64,000 bases of DNA from the NCBI RefSeq assembly GCF_003097355.1, contig NZ_PYUI01000002.1, positions 1 to 64,000 on the forward strand, in the 5' to 3' direction. Below are positions 50,099 through 58,931 of the stretch, one piece after another. The notes beneath the pieces are model-generated. The model saw nothing but the letters and a program-made list of their open reading frames with translations. It searched no databases and had not been told where the DNA came from. How positions within the stretch are numbered: the stretch's first letter is position 1; each line of letters opens with the position of its first letter. Position numbers and translations under genes: made by a program. This DNA comes from Arthrobacter sp. H-02-3. Its GTDB lineage: Bacteria; Actinomycetota; Actinomycetes; Actinomycetales; Micrococcaceae.

Positions 50099-51213
50099 CG
50101 GGTGCCTCTTTCCTGGGTAGTTTCCCTTGTTGCGGGTGCATGGGTGGCGAGGAACTTGCGGGCCTTCTGCAGCGGGGTCAGGGGCAGTGTGCGGACGGCG
50201 CCCTTGGAGTAGTGGCGCTCGATGTAGTACTGGAAGACGCTCAGGACCGAGGTGATGACGATGTACCAGAGCGTGGCAACGAGCAGCAGCGGCAGGACCT
50301 GCTGGGTCCGGTTGTAGATGACCTGGACCGTGTAGAAGAGCTCGGAGTAGGCCAGGACGTAGACGATCGAGGTGCCCTTGACCAGGCCGATGACCTCGTT
50401 GAATGCGGTGGGTAGGATGGCGCGCATGGCCTGGGGCAGGACGATCCTGGTGGAGCGCCGCCAGGCCGGAATGCCCAGCGCGGCGGCCGCCTCCAACTGG
50501 CCCTGGTCCACGGAGAGGATGCCGCCGCGGATGATCTCGGCCGAATAGGCGGCCTGGTTCAGGGTGAGGCCGAGGACGGCCGCGGCGAACTGGCTGATCA
50601 GGGTGGTGGTCTGCGCCTCGAAGAAGCGCACGTCCGTGAAGGGGAGCCCTAAGCTGATTTTCTCGTAGAGGTAGCCCAGGTTGTACCAGAGCAGCATCTG
50701 CACCAGCAGCGGCGTCGAGCGGAAAATCCAGGAGAACGTCCAGGACACGGAGACCAGCAACGGGGACGCGGAGAGCCGCATCAGGGCCAGGATGAAGCCC
50801 AGGATGAAGCCGAGCGCGCCCGAGATCGCGGTCAGCTTGAGGGTCTCCAGCAGGCCGTTCACGATCGACTGCGCGGTGAACCATTGCGCCACCACGCCCC
50901 ACTCCCAGCGGGGATTCGTGGCCAGGGACCAGGCGATGCCGGCGACCCCGAAGGCGACGACGGCCGTGCCGACCCAGCGCCACGGGTGCCGGGCCGGGAC
51001 CAGCCGGTAGTCGGCGTAATCGGTGGCGGCCTTGCGGGCCGTTGACCCAGTGCCGGGCTGATCGGCGGGTGTCGGGGCGGCGGGTTCCGGGACGTCGTGT
51101 TCCAGGACGGCGGGTCCGGAGGATCCGGCGGGTGTGGTGTCGGGTGTGGTTCCGGCGCCGGGGGACGCCGGCTCCGGGGCGGACTGCGCCACCGGGGTTG
51201 CTGTTGAACTCAT
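50095..51213 (-). CDS. Amino-acid-type ABC transporter permease
   Basis: This 372-aa HisM-type permease has the EAA loop GQLEAAAALGIPAWRRSTRI near 235, which docks to the ATPase. The hydrophilic N-terminal extension of about 75 residues is rich in Pro, Thr, Ala and Gly and is unusual. At least five membrane helices follow. It is the first gene of the reverse-strand operon, with its promoter in the 243-bp gap shared with the divergent FAD/NAD(P) gene; I see no other gene in that gap. Confidence 0.9.
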   Translation of the reverse strand: MSSTATPVAQSAPEPASPGAGTTPDTTPAGSSGPAVLEHDVPEPAAPTPADQPGTGSTARKAATDYADYRLVPARHPWRWVGTAVVAFGVAGIAWSLATNPRWEWGVVAQWFTAQSIVNGLLETLKLTAISGALGFILGFILALMRLSASPLLVSVSWTFSWIFRSTPLLVQMLLWYNLGYLYEKISLGLPFTDVRFFEAQTTTLISQFAAAVLGLTLNQAAYSAEIIRGGILSVDQGQLEAAAALGIPAWRRSTRIVLPQAMRAILPTAFNEVIGLVKGTSIVYVLAYSELFYTVQVIYNRTQQVLPLLLVATLWYIVITSVLSVFQYYIERHYSKGAVRTLPLTPLQKARKFLATHAPATRETTQERGTR

Positions 51214-51456
51214 GCGCCACCTCGCTTCTTCCAGTTGGTGTGGGGGTTCGGTTGGCTGCCAATCTAGGGCCGCGCGAAAACGGCGGGCAAGGCGCCAAGT
51301 TGCATGCGTTCACGCGGGTTCGCACGGCGTCACACGACGAATTATTGCCTCGATTTGCGCCGCGTTACGCGGGGTGAACGGCCGTGACCGGCGCCTCGAC
51401 CGGCCCCGCTTCGGGTGCCTAGCATGAGGGCTCCAAACCAGACCCAGGAGGCCCTC

Positions 51457-53472
51457 ATGCCAGCGAATTCCCCGTCCGTGGTCCTCATCGGCGGCGGCCC
51501 ACGCACGGCCGGGTTGCTGGAACGCCTGGCCGCCAACCGGCAGGAACTCTTCGCCGGCCCGCTTCACGTCCAGGTTGTGGAACCCCACACGCCGGGGTCC
51601 GGCCGGATCTGGCGCTACGAGCAGGACGCCGGGCTGATGCTCAATTCCACCGCGGCAGACGTCACGATGTTCACGGACGCCTCGGTCCAGTGCGAGGGAC
51701 CGGCCCTCGATGGTCCTGGACTGGCCGAATGGGCCGGCGGGGTCCTGGACGGCTCGATCGCGGACGTGCCGGAGGTCCCGCAAAAACTCCGGGCCCAGCT
51801 CGGTACCCTCACCGGCGCCACCTTCCCCACCCGGCAGCTGCAGAGCGTCTACCTCGAATGGTTCTTCCGCCGCGCCGTTGCTGCCCTCGGACCGGAGACC
51901 ACCGTGACGGTGCACCGGGACACGGCGTCCGCCGTCGAACCCTTACAGGGGGACCCGGAACGGGTCGACCCGGGACAGTTGGACCCGGAGCAGAGCGACC
52001 CTGGCGTGGACGGGTACAGCGTCCGGCTGGCCGGCGGCGCGGCGCTGCACGCCGACGTCGTGGTGGCCTCCCTGGGGCACACCGATTCGCTCCCGGACCG
52101 CGAGTCTGCCGCCTGGGCCGGCTTTGCCGCCCGGCACGGCGCGTTCCACGCGGCGCCCAGCTACACCACCGACGTCGATTACTCACCGATCGCCCCCGGC
52201 CAGGACGTGATTGTCTCCGGCATGGGCCTGGCGTTCGTGGACCTGCTGGTGCTGCTCATGGAGGGCCGCGGCGGCCGCTTCGAGGAACTGCCCGACGGCG
52301 GCCTGCGCTACCTGCCCTCCGGTGGCGAGCCGCGGTTGTGGGCCGGATCCCGCCGCGGCGTGCCCTACCACTCCAAAATCACCTCCACCCTGCGCGGTGA
52401 CGCTGCGGGAGAGCCCAAGTTCTTCACCGCCGGGGCCGTCGAGGCGCTGCTGGAGGCATCCGGCGAGCTGGACTTCCGCGCCCAGCTCTGGCCTTTGATC
52501 GCCAAGGACGCCGGCTATGCGTACTACCGCGAGCTATTCACCGGTTACCCCGAGCGGGTCCGGACCGGCTGGGCGGAATTCGCCGAGCGCTTCTCCGCCG
52601 CGGACTGGTACAGCCGGGAGCGCCACCGGCTCGTTGTCGAATCAGTCCCGGACGCGGGGCTCCACCTGGACCTTGAGCGGCTGGACCGTCCCTTCGAGGG
52701 CCGCGGTTTTGCTGGTCTTGCGGAAGTCCAGGCCGCGGTGGCCGCCCACATCGGCCGCGATCTTGAGCTGCGGACCGGGCCGGACCATTCGGAGACGTTG
52801 GCCCTGTTCATCTCCCTGCTCAAGTCCTATATGGACCTTGGCCGTCTGGTTCCGTCCGAGCGGTTGAACGCGCGGTCGCAGCGCGAGGTCCAGGGCTGGT
52901 GGCACGGCTTCTTCAGCTTCGTCGATTCCGGGCCACCGCCGCGCAGGCTCCGGGAGATGCTGGCGATCCACCGGGCCGGACTGCTGCAGTTCCTGGGCCC
53001 TGGGCTGGAAATCGAGGCGGCGGAGTACTCGGGCCGGTTCGTTGCCACCTCGGCGCAGTCCAGGATCACGGTGTCGGCGGCGGCCCTGATCGAGGCCCGG
53101 CTTCCGGAGCCGTCGGTGGTCCGCTCCGCAAATCCGCTGCTGCGCCAGCTGCACACCTCCGGGCTCGGCACCGAACAGCAGCTCCTGACCGCGGACGGAA
53201 CCCACGCGACGGGACGTCTGCTGGTGTCCGCCCACAACGAGCTCATCAGCCCGGTCGGGGAGCGGCGCGAGAGGCTGTTCGGCGTCGGGCCCGGCACCTC
53301 CGGCTGGGGCGCGGGCGCCTTCGCGCGGCCCAAGAGCAACGCCGCGCCGTTCCGCGAAAACGACGCCCTGGCCCGGCGCATCCTGAACCTCCTGGCCGGT
53401 CATACGGGCAACCACGGCAGCAACCACCACGCGGTGCCGCAGGCCGCCGCCCGCGGAAAGGACCGGCCATGA
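51457..53472 (+). CDS. FAD/NAD(P)-binding protein (large, actinobacterial type)
   Basis: This 671-aa protein has a Rossmann motif VVLIGGGPRTAGLLERL at about 8-24 and belongs to the FAD-NAD(P)-binding group of long actinobacterial proteins. The later DVIVSGMGLAFVDL supports a two-dinucleotide oxidoreductase. AGGAGG lies 7 bases before ATG 51457, which is preferred to ATG 51424-type upstream starts. It is divergent from the ABC-monooxygenase operon and overlaps the acetyltransferase gene by 4 bases. It may reduce flavin or hydroxylate the imported compound. Confidence 0.82.
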   Translation: MPANSPSVVLIGGGPRTAGLLERLAANRQELFAGPLHVQVVEPHTPGSGRIWRYEQDAGLMLNSTAADVTMFTDASVQCEGPALDGPGLAEWAGGVLDGSIADVPEVPQKLRAQLGTLTGATFPTRQLQSVYLEWFFRRAVAALGPETTVTVHRDTASAVEPLQGDPERVDPGQLDPEQSDPGVDGYSVRLAGGAALHADVVVASLGHTDSLPDRESAAWAGFAARHGAFHAAPSYTTDVDYSPIAPGQDVIVSGMGLAFVDLLVLLMEGRGGRFEELPDGGLRYLPSGGEPRLWAGSRRGVPYHSKITSTLRGDAAGEPKFFTAGAVEALLEASGELDFRAQLWPLIAKDAGYAYYRELFTGYPERVRTGWAEFAERFSAADWYSRERHRLVVESVPDAGLHLDLERLDRPFEGRGFAGLAEVQAAVAAHIGRDLELRTGPDHSETLALFISLLKSYMDLGRLVPSERLNARSQREVQGWWHGFFSFVDSGPPPRRLREMLAIHRAGLLQFLGPGLEIEAAEYSGRFVATSAQSRITVSAAALIEARLPEPSVVRSANPLLRQLHTSGLGTEQQLLTADGTHATGRLLVSAHNELISPVGERRERLFGVGPGTSGWGAGAFARPKSNAAPFRENDALARRILNLLAGHTGNHGSNHHAVPQAAARGKDRP

Positions 53473-54122
53473 CCCTGTCACCACTGGACCACTCACCCTT
53501 GCGCGACTTGCCGGCCGACAACGCGGACACCCCGCCGGACCCGCCGGAGGAGACTCCGCCGTCGAACAAGTCAGCGCTGACAGTCCTGAACCTGCCCATG
53601 AGCGATCCCCGGGTCCGACCCCTCCTGGACGAACTCGCGGTCGAATACGACACCCGTTACGGCAACCTCTTCGGCGAGGGAGCCGCCGCGGAGGAACTGA
53701 ACCGCTACCCGGCCGAGGAATTCGCCGCGCCCGGCGGGGCCCTTCTGATTGTGCGCGAGAACGGCGAATCCGTGGCCGGCGGCGCCTTCCGCCGGCACGA
53801 CCCGAAGACGGCAGAATTCAAGCGGATCTGGACGCATTCGGCACATCGCCGCCGGGGACTTGCCCGCTTCGTCCTCGCCGAGCTGGAGGCGTTGGCCGCC
53901 CGCCGTGGCTACCGCAGGGTCTACCTGACCACCGGCCCCCGTCAGCCCGAGGCGAAACACCTCTACCTGAATACCGGCTACGAGGCTCAGTTCGACCTCT
54001 CCGCCGATCCCGAAACCATCGGGCCGCTCGCATTCACCAAGGACCTCCCCAACCGAAACCCCAGGGTGAACCCCAACGTGGAGTCACTTAGTGCCCGTCC
54101 AAGGCCTCGGGATGGGCACTAA
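53469..54122 (+). CDS. GNAT family N-acetyltransferase
   Basis: This 217-aa acetyltransferase has a GNAT core at about 80-195, with the acetyl-CoA loop HRRRGLARFVLAELE (about 126-140) and KHLYLNTGYE late. The first 45 residues are acidic and Pro-rich. It starts in a 4-base overlap with the FAD/NAD(P) gene. If the locus is an organosulfur salvage system, it would N-acetylate the imported amino acid, as SnaA does in Bacillus. The C-terminal 14 residues and stop are encoded within an inverted repeat. Confidence 0.85.
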   Translation: MTLSPLDHSPLRDLPADNADTPPDPPEETPPSNKSALTVLNLPMSDPRVRPLLDELAVEYDTRYGNLFGEGAAAEELNRYPAEEFAAPGGALLIVRENGESVAGGAFRRHDPKTAEFKRIWTHSAHRRRGLARFVLAELEALAARRGYRRVYLTTGPRQPEAKHLYLNTGYEAQFDLSADPETIGPLAFTKDLPNRNPRVNPNVESLSARPRPRDGH

Positions 54123-54128
54123 GTGACT
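54082..54128. repeat. Inverted repeat overlapping the acetyltransferase stop (family member D)
   Basis: AGTCACTTAGTGCCC (54082-54096) pairs perfectly with 54114-54128 around 17 bases. It overlaps the last codons and stop (54120-54122) of the acetyltransferase and may act as terminator. The core differs from elements A to C. Confidence 0.8.
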
Positions 54129-54195
54129 GCGCGTTGCTTGCTCGTGGCGCAGCCTGCCATGGGCCGGGCAGCGTTGCTTCGGGCTAGAGTTCCAC

Positions 54196-54867
54196 ATGGG
54201 GTCTACCCCTAGGACGAAGCATTCAGGAGCCGCCACGAAACGGCGGAGAAGCAGCCGGGAGTCATCAGTGCGGCATGGATCCAAGCCCACCATCCGCGAC
54301 GTCGCAGAGACGGCCGGGGTCTCCGTCACCACCGTCTCCTACGTGCTGTCCGGCCGGTCCGGCGGCACCACCCGGATCAGCGAGGCCACCCAGGACCGGG
54401 TGCATGCCGCGGTCCGCGAACTTGGCTACGTGGCCAACCGGGGCGCCCGCGGCATGCGGCGGGGCCGGACGGAGCTGGTGGCCGTGGCCGTAGCGGACCT
54501 CGAGGACCCCCGGGACCGCGCCCTCGCCACGCTGCTGGCCGCCATCCTGCCGGAGCACGGCTACCAGGCGGTCGTCCTGCTGGGCGGGGGCTGGCGGCAG
54601 TTCATGCTCGCCGGCGGCGCCGACGGTGTGATCCGCACGGGCGCCTCCGAGACCGCCGAAGACTCCGCAGCCATGGTGGAACTCGCCGCCCGCGGCGTGG
54701 CCCAGGTGCTCATCACCGACGACGCCGGCGATGGCACCCTAGACGCCAACCGAGACGGCATCCCGGATGTTCAGGCGGGATACGACGTCGTGTCCGCGGG
54801 AACTGAGAGCACGGAGGCCCTGGCTGAGCGCGCCGTCACTGCGCTGCTCGGCCGGCTGCGGAGCTAG
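54196..54867 (+). CDS. Short LacI-type DNA-binding protein
   Basis: This 223-aa protein has a clear LacI helix-turn-helix, PTIRDVAETAGVSVTTVSYV (31-50), after a basic N-terminal tail of 30 residues. The remaining 140 residues cover only part of the sugar-binding effector domain (usual total 330-350 aa); one subdomain is largely missing. The frame ends without an obvious frameshift partner downstream, so it is either an evolved short form or a decayed repressor. It lies next to the convergent BASS transporter. Confidence 0.8.
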   Translation: MGSTPRTKHSGAATKRRRSSRESSVRHGSKPTIRDVAETAGVSVTTVSYVLSGRSGGTTRISEATQDRVHAAVRELGYVANRGARGMRRGRTELVAVAVADLEDPRDRALATLLAAILPEHGYQAVVLLGGGWRQFMLAGGADGVIRTGASETAEDSAAMVELAARGVAQVLITDDAGDGTLDANRDGIPDVQAGYDVVSAGTESTEALAERAVTALLGRLRS

Positions 54868-54887
54868 CAGTACAGCCAGCCCCGCCT

Positions 54888-55943
54888 TTAGGCGTTCAGC
54901 GCGGCGGCTTCCGGCGCGGTGGTCTCCGGTGCTGCGGCGTCCCGGATGGGGCGCCGGGCCAGCCACGCCGCCACGATGGCGCCGGAGATGTTGTGCCACA
55001 GGGAGAAGACAGCGGACGGCAGTGCGGCCAGCGGGCTAAAGTGCGCCGTGGCGAGGGTGGCGGCCAGGCCGGAGTTCTGCATCCCGACCTCAAAGGCGAG
55101 GGCCCTGCGCGCCCGGTCGTCAAGGCGCCCCACCTTGCCGGCCAGGTACCCCAGGCCGAGCCCGAAGCCGTTGTGCAGAACCACAGCTAGGAACACGATG
55201 CCGCCCGCGGCGACGATCTTGCTGGCGCTTCCGGCCACCACGATCGCCACGATCAGCGAAATCACGACGGCGGACGCCCACGGCAGTGCCGGCAGAACCT
55301 TGGCCACGACCTTCTTGAGGAAGAGGCGGGCCAGCAGGCCTGCGACAACGGGAAGGAGGACGGTCTTGAGGATGTCCTGGACCATGCCGCCGGCGTCGAT
55401 GCTCAGGTACGAGCCGGCCAGGAACAAGACCAGCAGCGGCGTGACGATCGGGGCAATCAGGGTGGACACGGACGCGACGGCCACGGACAGGGCCACATCG
55501 CCCTTGGCGAGGAACGCCATCACATTGGAGGCAGTGCCCGACGGCGCGCAGCCCACCAGGATCAGGCCCACAGCCAGCTCCGGTTCGAGGTGCAGGGCGA
55601 CGGCGATCAGCCAGCCGGCGCCCGGCATGATGACATAGTGGGCCACGATTCCCAGGGCCACCGCCCAGGGACGCTTGGCCACCGAGGCGAAATCGGGCGG
55701 GGTCAGGGTCAGGCCCATGCAGAACATGATGATGCCCAGCAGGAACGGCACACTGGGCGCCAGGGGTTTGAAGGCTCCGGGGAGCAGGAAGCCGGCAACG
55801 CCGGCCACCACGACGAGGATGGGGAAGATCGTCACCGCGATGCGCGCGATCTTTGCCTCGGCCGCGAGGGCGGGATTGAGGGGGACGTCGGCGGCGGTGC
55901 CCGCGTCCCGGGAGGAATTCGGAGTTTTAGTTGCCTCAAGCAT
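54888..55943 (-). CDS. BASS family (bile acid:Na+ symporter-like) transporter
   Basis: This 351-aa inner-membrane protein has about 9-10 helices. GCAPSGTASNVMAFLAKGDVA and the late FEVGMQNSGLAATLA segment are the two conserved crossover motifs of the family. Bacterial members carry organic acids such as pantoate, keto acids or sulfonates with sodium. The gene stands alone, converging on the short LacI-type gene. Confidence 0.88.
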   Translation of the reverse strand: MLEATKTPNSSRDAGTAADVPLNPALAAEAKIARIAVTIFPILVVVAGVAGFLLPGAFKPLAPSVPFLLGIIMFCMGLTLTPPDFASVAKRPWAVALGIVAHYVIMPGAGWLIAVALHLEPELAVGLILVGCAPSGTASNVMAFLAKGDVALSVAVASVSTLIAPIVTPLLVLFLAGSYLSIDAGGMVQDILKTVLLPVVAGLLARLFLKKVVAKVLPALPWASAVVISLIVAIVVAGSASKIVAAGGIVFLAVVLHNGFGLGLGYLAGKVGRLDDRARRALAFEVGMQNSGLAATLATAHFSPLAALPSAVFSLWHNISGAIVAAWLARRPIRDAAAPETTAPEAAALNA

Positions 55944-56174
55944 CCAAGCATGGTGCCACCGCCGTCCGCGGACTGGCTACTTCGTGACCACCTGGTGGAC
56001 AAATATGTCAGATTTATCGCCATTCCGCCCCCGGCGGGGCTACTTGGGTAGGGTTTCGTGAGTGGGTGAGCCCAGGACGGCGAACTCCCCACTCCCTCCG
56101 GCGCGGCGCGGCGCCCCACAATCATTGAAATCCGAAGGCTGACTGTGCCTTCTTGACCACGAACGGAGCCAGCA

Positions 56175-57698
56175 ATGGCCGTCAACACTGCCGCAGATGC
56201 CCCGGCCTTCACGCCCGAGCAGCTGCAATCCGTCCGGGGCGCCTTGAGGTCCCCGCGACGGCTCAAAACCGAAGTGCTCGGCGGCCTTGTGGTGGCCCTG
56301 GCCCTCATCCCGGAGGCGATCGCCTTCTCGATCATCGCCGGAGTGGACCCGCGGATCGGACTCTTCGCCTCCTTCACCATGGCCGTCACCATCTCCTTCG
56401 TCGGCGGGCGCCCCGCGATGATCTCGGCGGCCACCGGCGCCGTCGCCCTGGTGATCGCCCCGCTCGTGAAGTCCCACGGGCTGGACTACCTTGTCGCCGC
56501 GGTGATCCTGGCCGGCCTTTTCCAGATCATCCTTGGCCTGTCCGGGGTGGCAAAGCTGATGCGCTTCATCCCGCGCTCCGTGATGGTGGGCTTCGTCAAC
56601 GCCCTGGCGATCCTGATCTTCCTCTCCCAGGTGCCCGAGCTGATCGGCGTCCCGTGGCTGGTCTATCCGCTCACCGCGGCAGGCCTGCTGATCGTCTTCG
56701 GCCTGCCCAGGCTGACCAAAGCCGTTCCGGCGCCTCTGGTGGCCATCGTGGTCCTGACACTCATCACCGTCCTGGCCGCCGTCGCCGTTCCCACCGTGGG
56801 GGACAAGGGTGCGCTTCCGGACTCACTGCCCTCCCTGTCCCTTCCCGGTGTGCCGTTCACGTTCGAAACGCTGCAGGTGATTTTCCCCTTCGCACTGGCC
56901 ATGGCCTTCGTGGGGCTGCTCGAATCCCTCATGACGGCGAAGCTCGTGGACGACATCACCGACACCCGCTCGCCCAAAACCCGCGAGGCCTGGGGCCAGG
57001 GCGTGGCCAACATTGTCACCGGCTTCTTTGGCGGCATGGGCGGCTGCGCGATGATCGGCCAGACCATGATCAACGTCAAGGCCTCCGGCGCCCGCACCCG
57101 GCTCTCCACCTTCCTGGCCGGCGTCTTCCTGCTCATCCTCGTGGTGGCTCTCGGCGGCATCGTGTCGCTGATCCCGATGGCCGCGCTCGTGGCCGTCATG
57201 ATCTTCGTTTCCGTTGCCACTTTCGACTGGCACAGCATCAGGCCCTCCACGCTCAAGGCGCTGCCCAAGAGCGAAACGCTCGTCATGGTCGCCACTGTCG
57301 CCGTCACCGTGGCCACGCACAACCTGGCGATCGGCGTCGGCGTCGGCGTCCTGGTCGCCATGGTCCTGTTTGCCCGGCGGGTGGCCCACTTCGTCACCGT
57401 GGAGCGGTCCCTGGCGGAGGGCGATGGCGGCCAACTCGCCACCTACAAGGTGGACGGCGAACTGTTCTTCGCCTCCTCGAACGACCTCTACACCCAGTTC
57501 GAGTACGCCCTGGACCCTGGCCGCGTGGTTATCGACATGCGCGACTCCCATCTTTGGGATGCCTCCACGATCGCCGCACTGGATGCCATTACCGAGAAGT
57601 ACCGCCAGCACGGCAAGAGCGTCGAAGTGGTGGGCCTCAACGACGCCAGCCTGGCGATGCGCGAGCGGCTCGCCGGAAAGCTCGGCGCCGGGCACTAG
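56175..57698 (+). CDS. SulP family anion transporter with STAS domain
   Basis: This 507-aa membrane protein has about 11-12 helices at 25-380, including GLVVALALIPEAIAFSIIAGV, the SulP opening. A short C-terminal STAS domain follows at about 405-500 (DPGRVVIDMRDSHLWDASTI). Transported anions in the family include sulfate, bicarbonate and dicarboxylates. CGGAG precedes the ATG. It is monocistronic and followed by the 93-bp repeat. Confidence 0.9.
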   Translation: MAVNTAADAPAFTPEQLQSVRGALRSPRRLKTEVLGGLVVALALIPEAIAFSIIAGVDPRIGLFASFTMAVTISFVGGRPAMISAATGAVALVIAPLVKSHGLDYLVAAVILAGLFQIILGLSGVAKLMRFIPRSVMVGFVNALAILIFLSQVPELIGVPWLVYPLTAAGLLIVFGLPRLTKAVPAPLVAIVVLTLITVLAAVAVPTVGDKGALPDSLPSLSLPGVPFTFETLQVIFPFALAMAFVGLLESLMTAKLVDDITDTRSPKTREAWGQGVANIVTGFFGGMGGCAMIGQTMINVKASGARTRLSTFLAGVFLLILVVALGGIVSLIPMAALVAVMIFVSVATFDWHSIRPSTLKALPKSETLVMVATVAVTVATHNLAIGVGVGVLVAMVLFARRVAHFVTVERSLAEGDGGQLATYKVDGELFFASSNDLYTQFEYALDPGRVVIDMRDSHLWDASTIAALDAITEKYRQHGKSVEVVGLNDASLAMRERLAGKLGAGH

Positions 57699-57728
57699 CA
57701 GGCCGGCGGTGGCGGCCTTGCTGGCGTC

Positions 57729-57821
57729 GGGGTTTCCCCGCCTTCGGAAGTTCCTGCCGGTGTGTTGCGCCGAACCGCCGGCGATTGGCGGCGTCGTGCG
57801 TCCAGAGGTGGGGAGACTCGG
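57729..57821. repeat. 93-bp dispersed intergenic repeat, copy 1
   Basis: It aligns without gaps to 60872-60964, with 63 of 93 positions identical by my count. Best conserved are CCGCCGG(C/T)GATT, CGGCGTCG and GTGGGGAGA. It lies after a plus-strand gene and before a minus-strand gene, as does the other copy. Confidence 0.7.
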
Positions 57822-57828
57822 CGGCCGG

Positions 57829-58824
57829 TCAGTTTGGGCGCGCCGGTCCGGTGGTGTTGCGGACCACCAGATGCGGTGTCCTGACCAGGTGAGCCGGGGC
57901 GTCGGCTCCTGCCAGCCGCTCGACTGCCCTGTCCACGGCGGCAGTGGCGAGGAGGGGCGCGTCCTGGCTGACAGAAGTCAGTTGCACATAGCTGAGCCGC
58001 GCAAACTGGCTGTCGTCATAGCCGACCACCGACACGTCCGCCGGCACGCGCAGCCCTGCGGTCCGAAGGCCCTCGATCACCCCGAGGGCCGACCTGTCAT
58101 TGAAGGCGATCACGGCGGACGGGGGGTTGCCCCGGAGCGATGCACAGGCCCTGAGCCCGTCTTCCTCGGTGAGGCCGCCCGGAACCACGAAAGGCTCCAG
58201 CCCCCGGCGGAGCATTTCGGTGCGAAAGGCATCCCGGCGCTGGTCGGCCGAGACCGCCGCCCCGCCGTCGACATGGACAATTCTTCGATGACCCAAGGCG
58301 GCGAGGTGTTCAACGGCCAGCCGGATGCCGGCGTGGTTGTCGCTGCTGACGGAGTCCACTTGGTCTCCGACGTCGTCGCGCAGGAGGCTCACCACCGGTG
58401 CCCGGCGTGCAAACCCCGCGAGCTCCTGGCTGCCCAGCGTCGGGGAGATGAGGATCAGCGCCTCGCATCCCATATCCAGGAGAGCCTCCGCCGCACGTGT
58501 TTCCGGCCGGCCGCTGGCAACCGCGCTCAAGGCGATTTCGTAGCCCCGTTCCGCGGCGCCGGCATAGGCGGCGTCGACGATCTCGGCGTGGAACGGCTCT
58601 GACGTGAAGAAGCTCAACCCGAGAAGCCTGGTCCGCGCGCTGCGCAACAGCCGGGCCCGGCTGTCCGGCCGGTAGCCGAGTTCCCGGGCCGCTTCGAGCA
58701 CCTTCTTCCGGGTGGACTCGGCCGCGCCCGGGGCGCCGCGCATCACGATGGACACCAGGGCACGTGAGACGCCGGCGGCCTCGGCGACGTCCATGAGCGT
58801 GGGGCGGCGCTGCTGTTCGGTCAT
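57829..58824 (-). CDS. LacI family regulator of the dehydrogenase-isomerase operon
   Basis: This 331-aa repressor has an N-terminal helix-turn-helix, TLMDVAEAAGVSRALVSIVM (9-28), and a full-length effector domain. AAGGAGC precedes ATG 58824. It is divergent from the Gfo/Idh-type gene across 107 bp holding two TAGAAC palindromes, so it most likely regulates that operon and itself. The ligand is probably a sugar or inositol. Confidence 0.92.
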   Translation of the reverse strand: MTEQQRRPTLMDVAEAAGVSRALVSIVMRGAPGAAESTRKKVLEAARELGYRPDSRARLLRSARTRLLGLSFFTSEPFHAEIVDAAYAGAAERGYEIALSAVASGRPETRAAEALLDMGCEALILISPTLGSQELAGFARRAPVVSLLRDDVGDQVDSVSSDNHAGIRLAVEHLAALGHRRIVHVDGGAAVSADQRRDAFRTEMLRRGLEPFVVPGGLTEEDGLRACASLRGNPPSAVIAFNDRSALGVIEGLRTAGLRVPADVSVVGYDDSQFARLSYVQLTSVSQDAPLLATAAVDRAVERLAGADAPAHLVRTPHLVVRNTTGPARPN

Positions 58825-58851
58825 TCTTGCTCCTTGCTTTCAACCAGTCTA

Positions 58852-58910
58852 TAGAACGTTCTAGACATTCACCGGCAGCAGGTGCATCATGGTTCTACTA
58901 GAACGATCTA
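58852..58910. promoter_or_regulatory. Two LacI-type operators with TAGAAC half-sites
   Basis: TAGAACGTTCTA (58852-58863) is a perfect palindrome. TAGAACGATCTA (58899-58910) differs by one base, and overlaps a second perfect inverted pair, GTTCTA-C-TAGAAC (58892-58904). Centres are 47 bases apart. Confidence 0.78.
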
Positions 58911-58931
58911 CAACCAAGGCTAGGAGTTTTC

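Noticed and set aside
49235..51325. 696-codon minus-strand frame joining permease and ATPase regions
   Set aside because: Only the last 287 codons are the ATPase; the first part is an out-of-frame reading of the permease gene.
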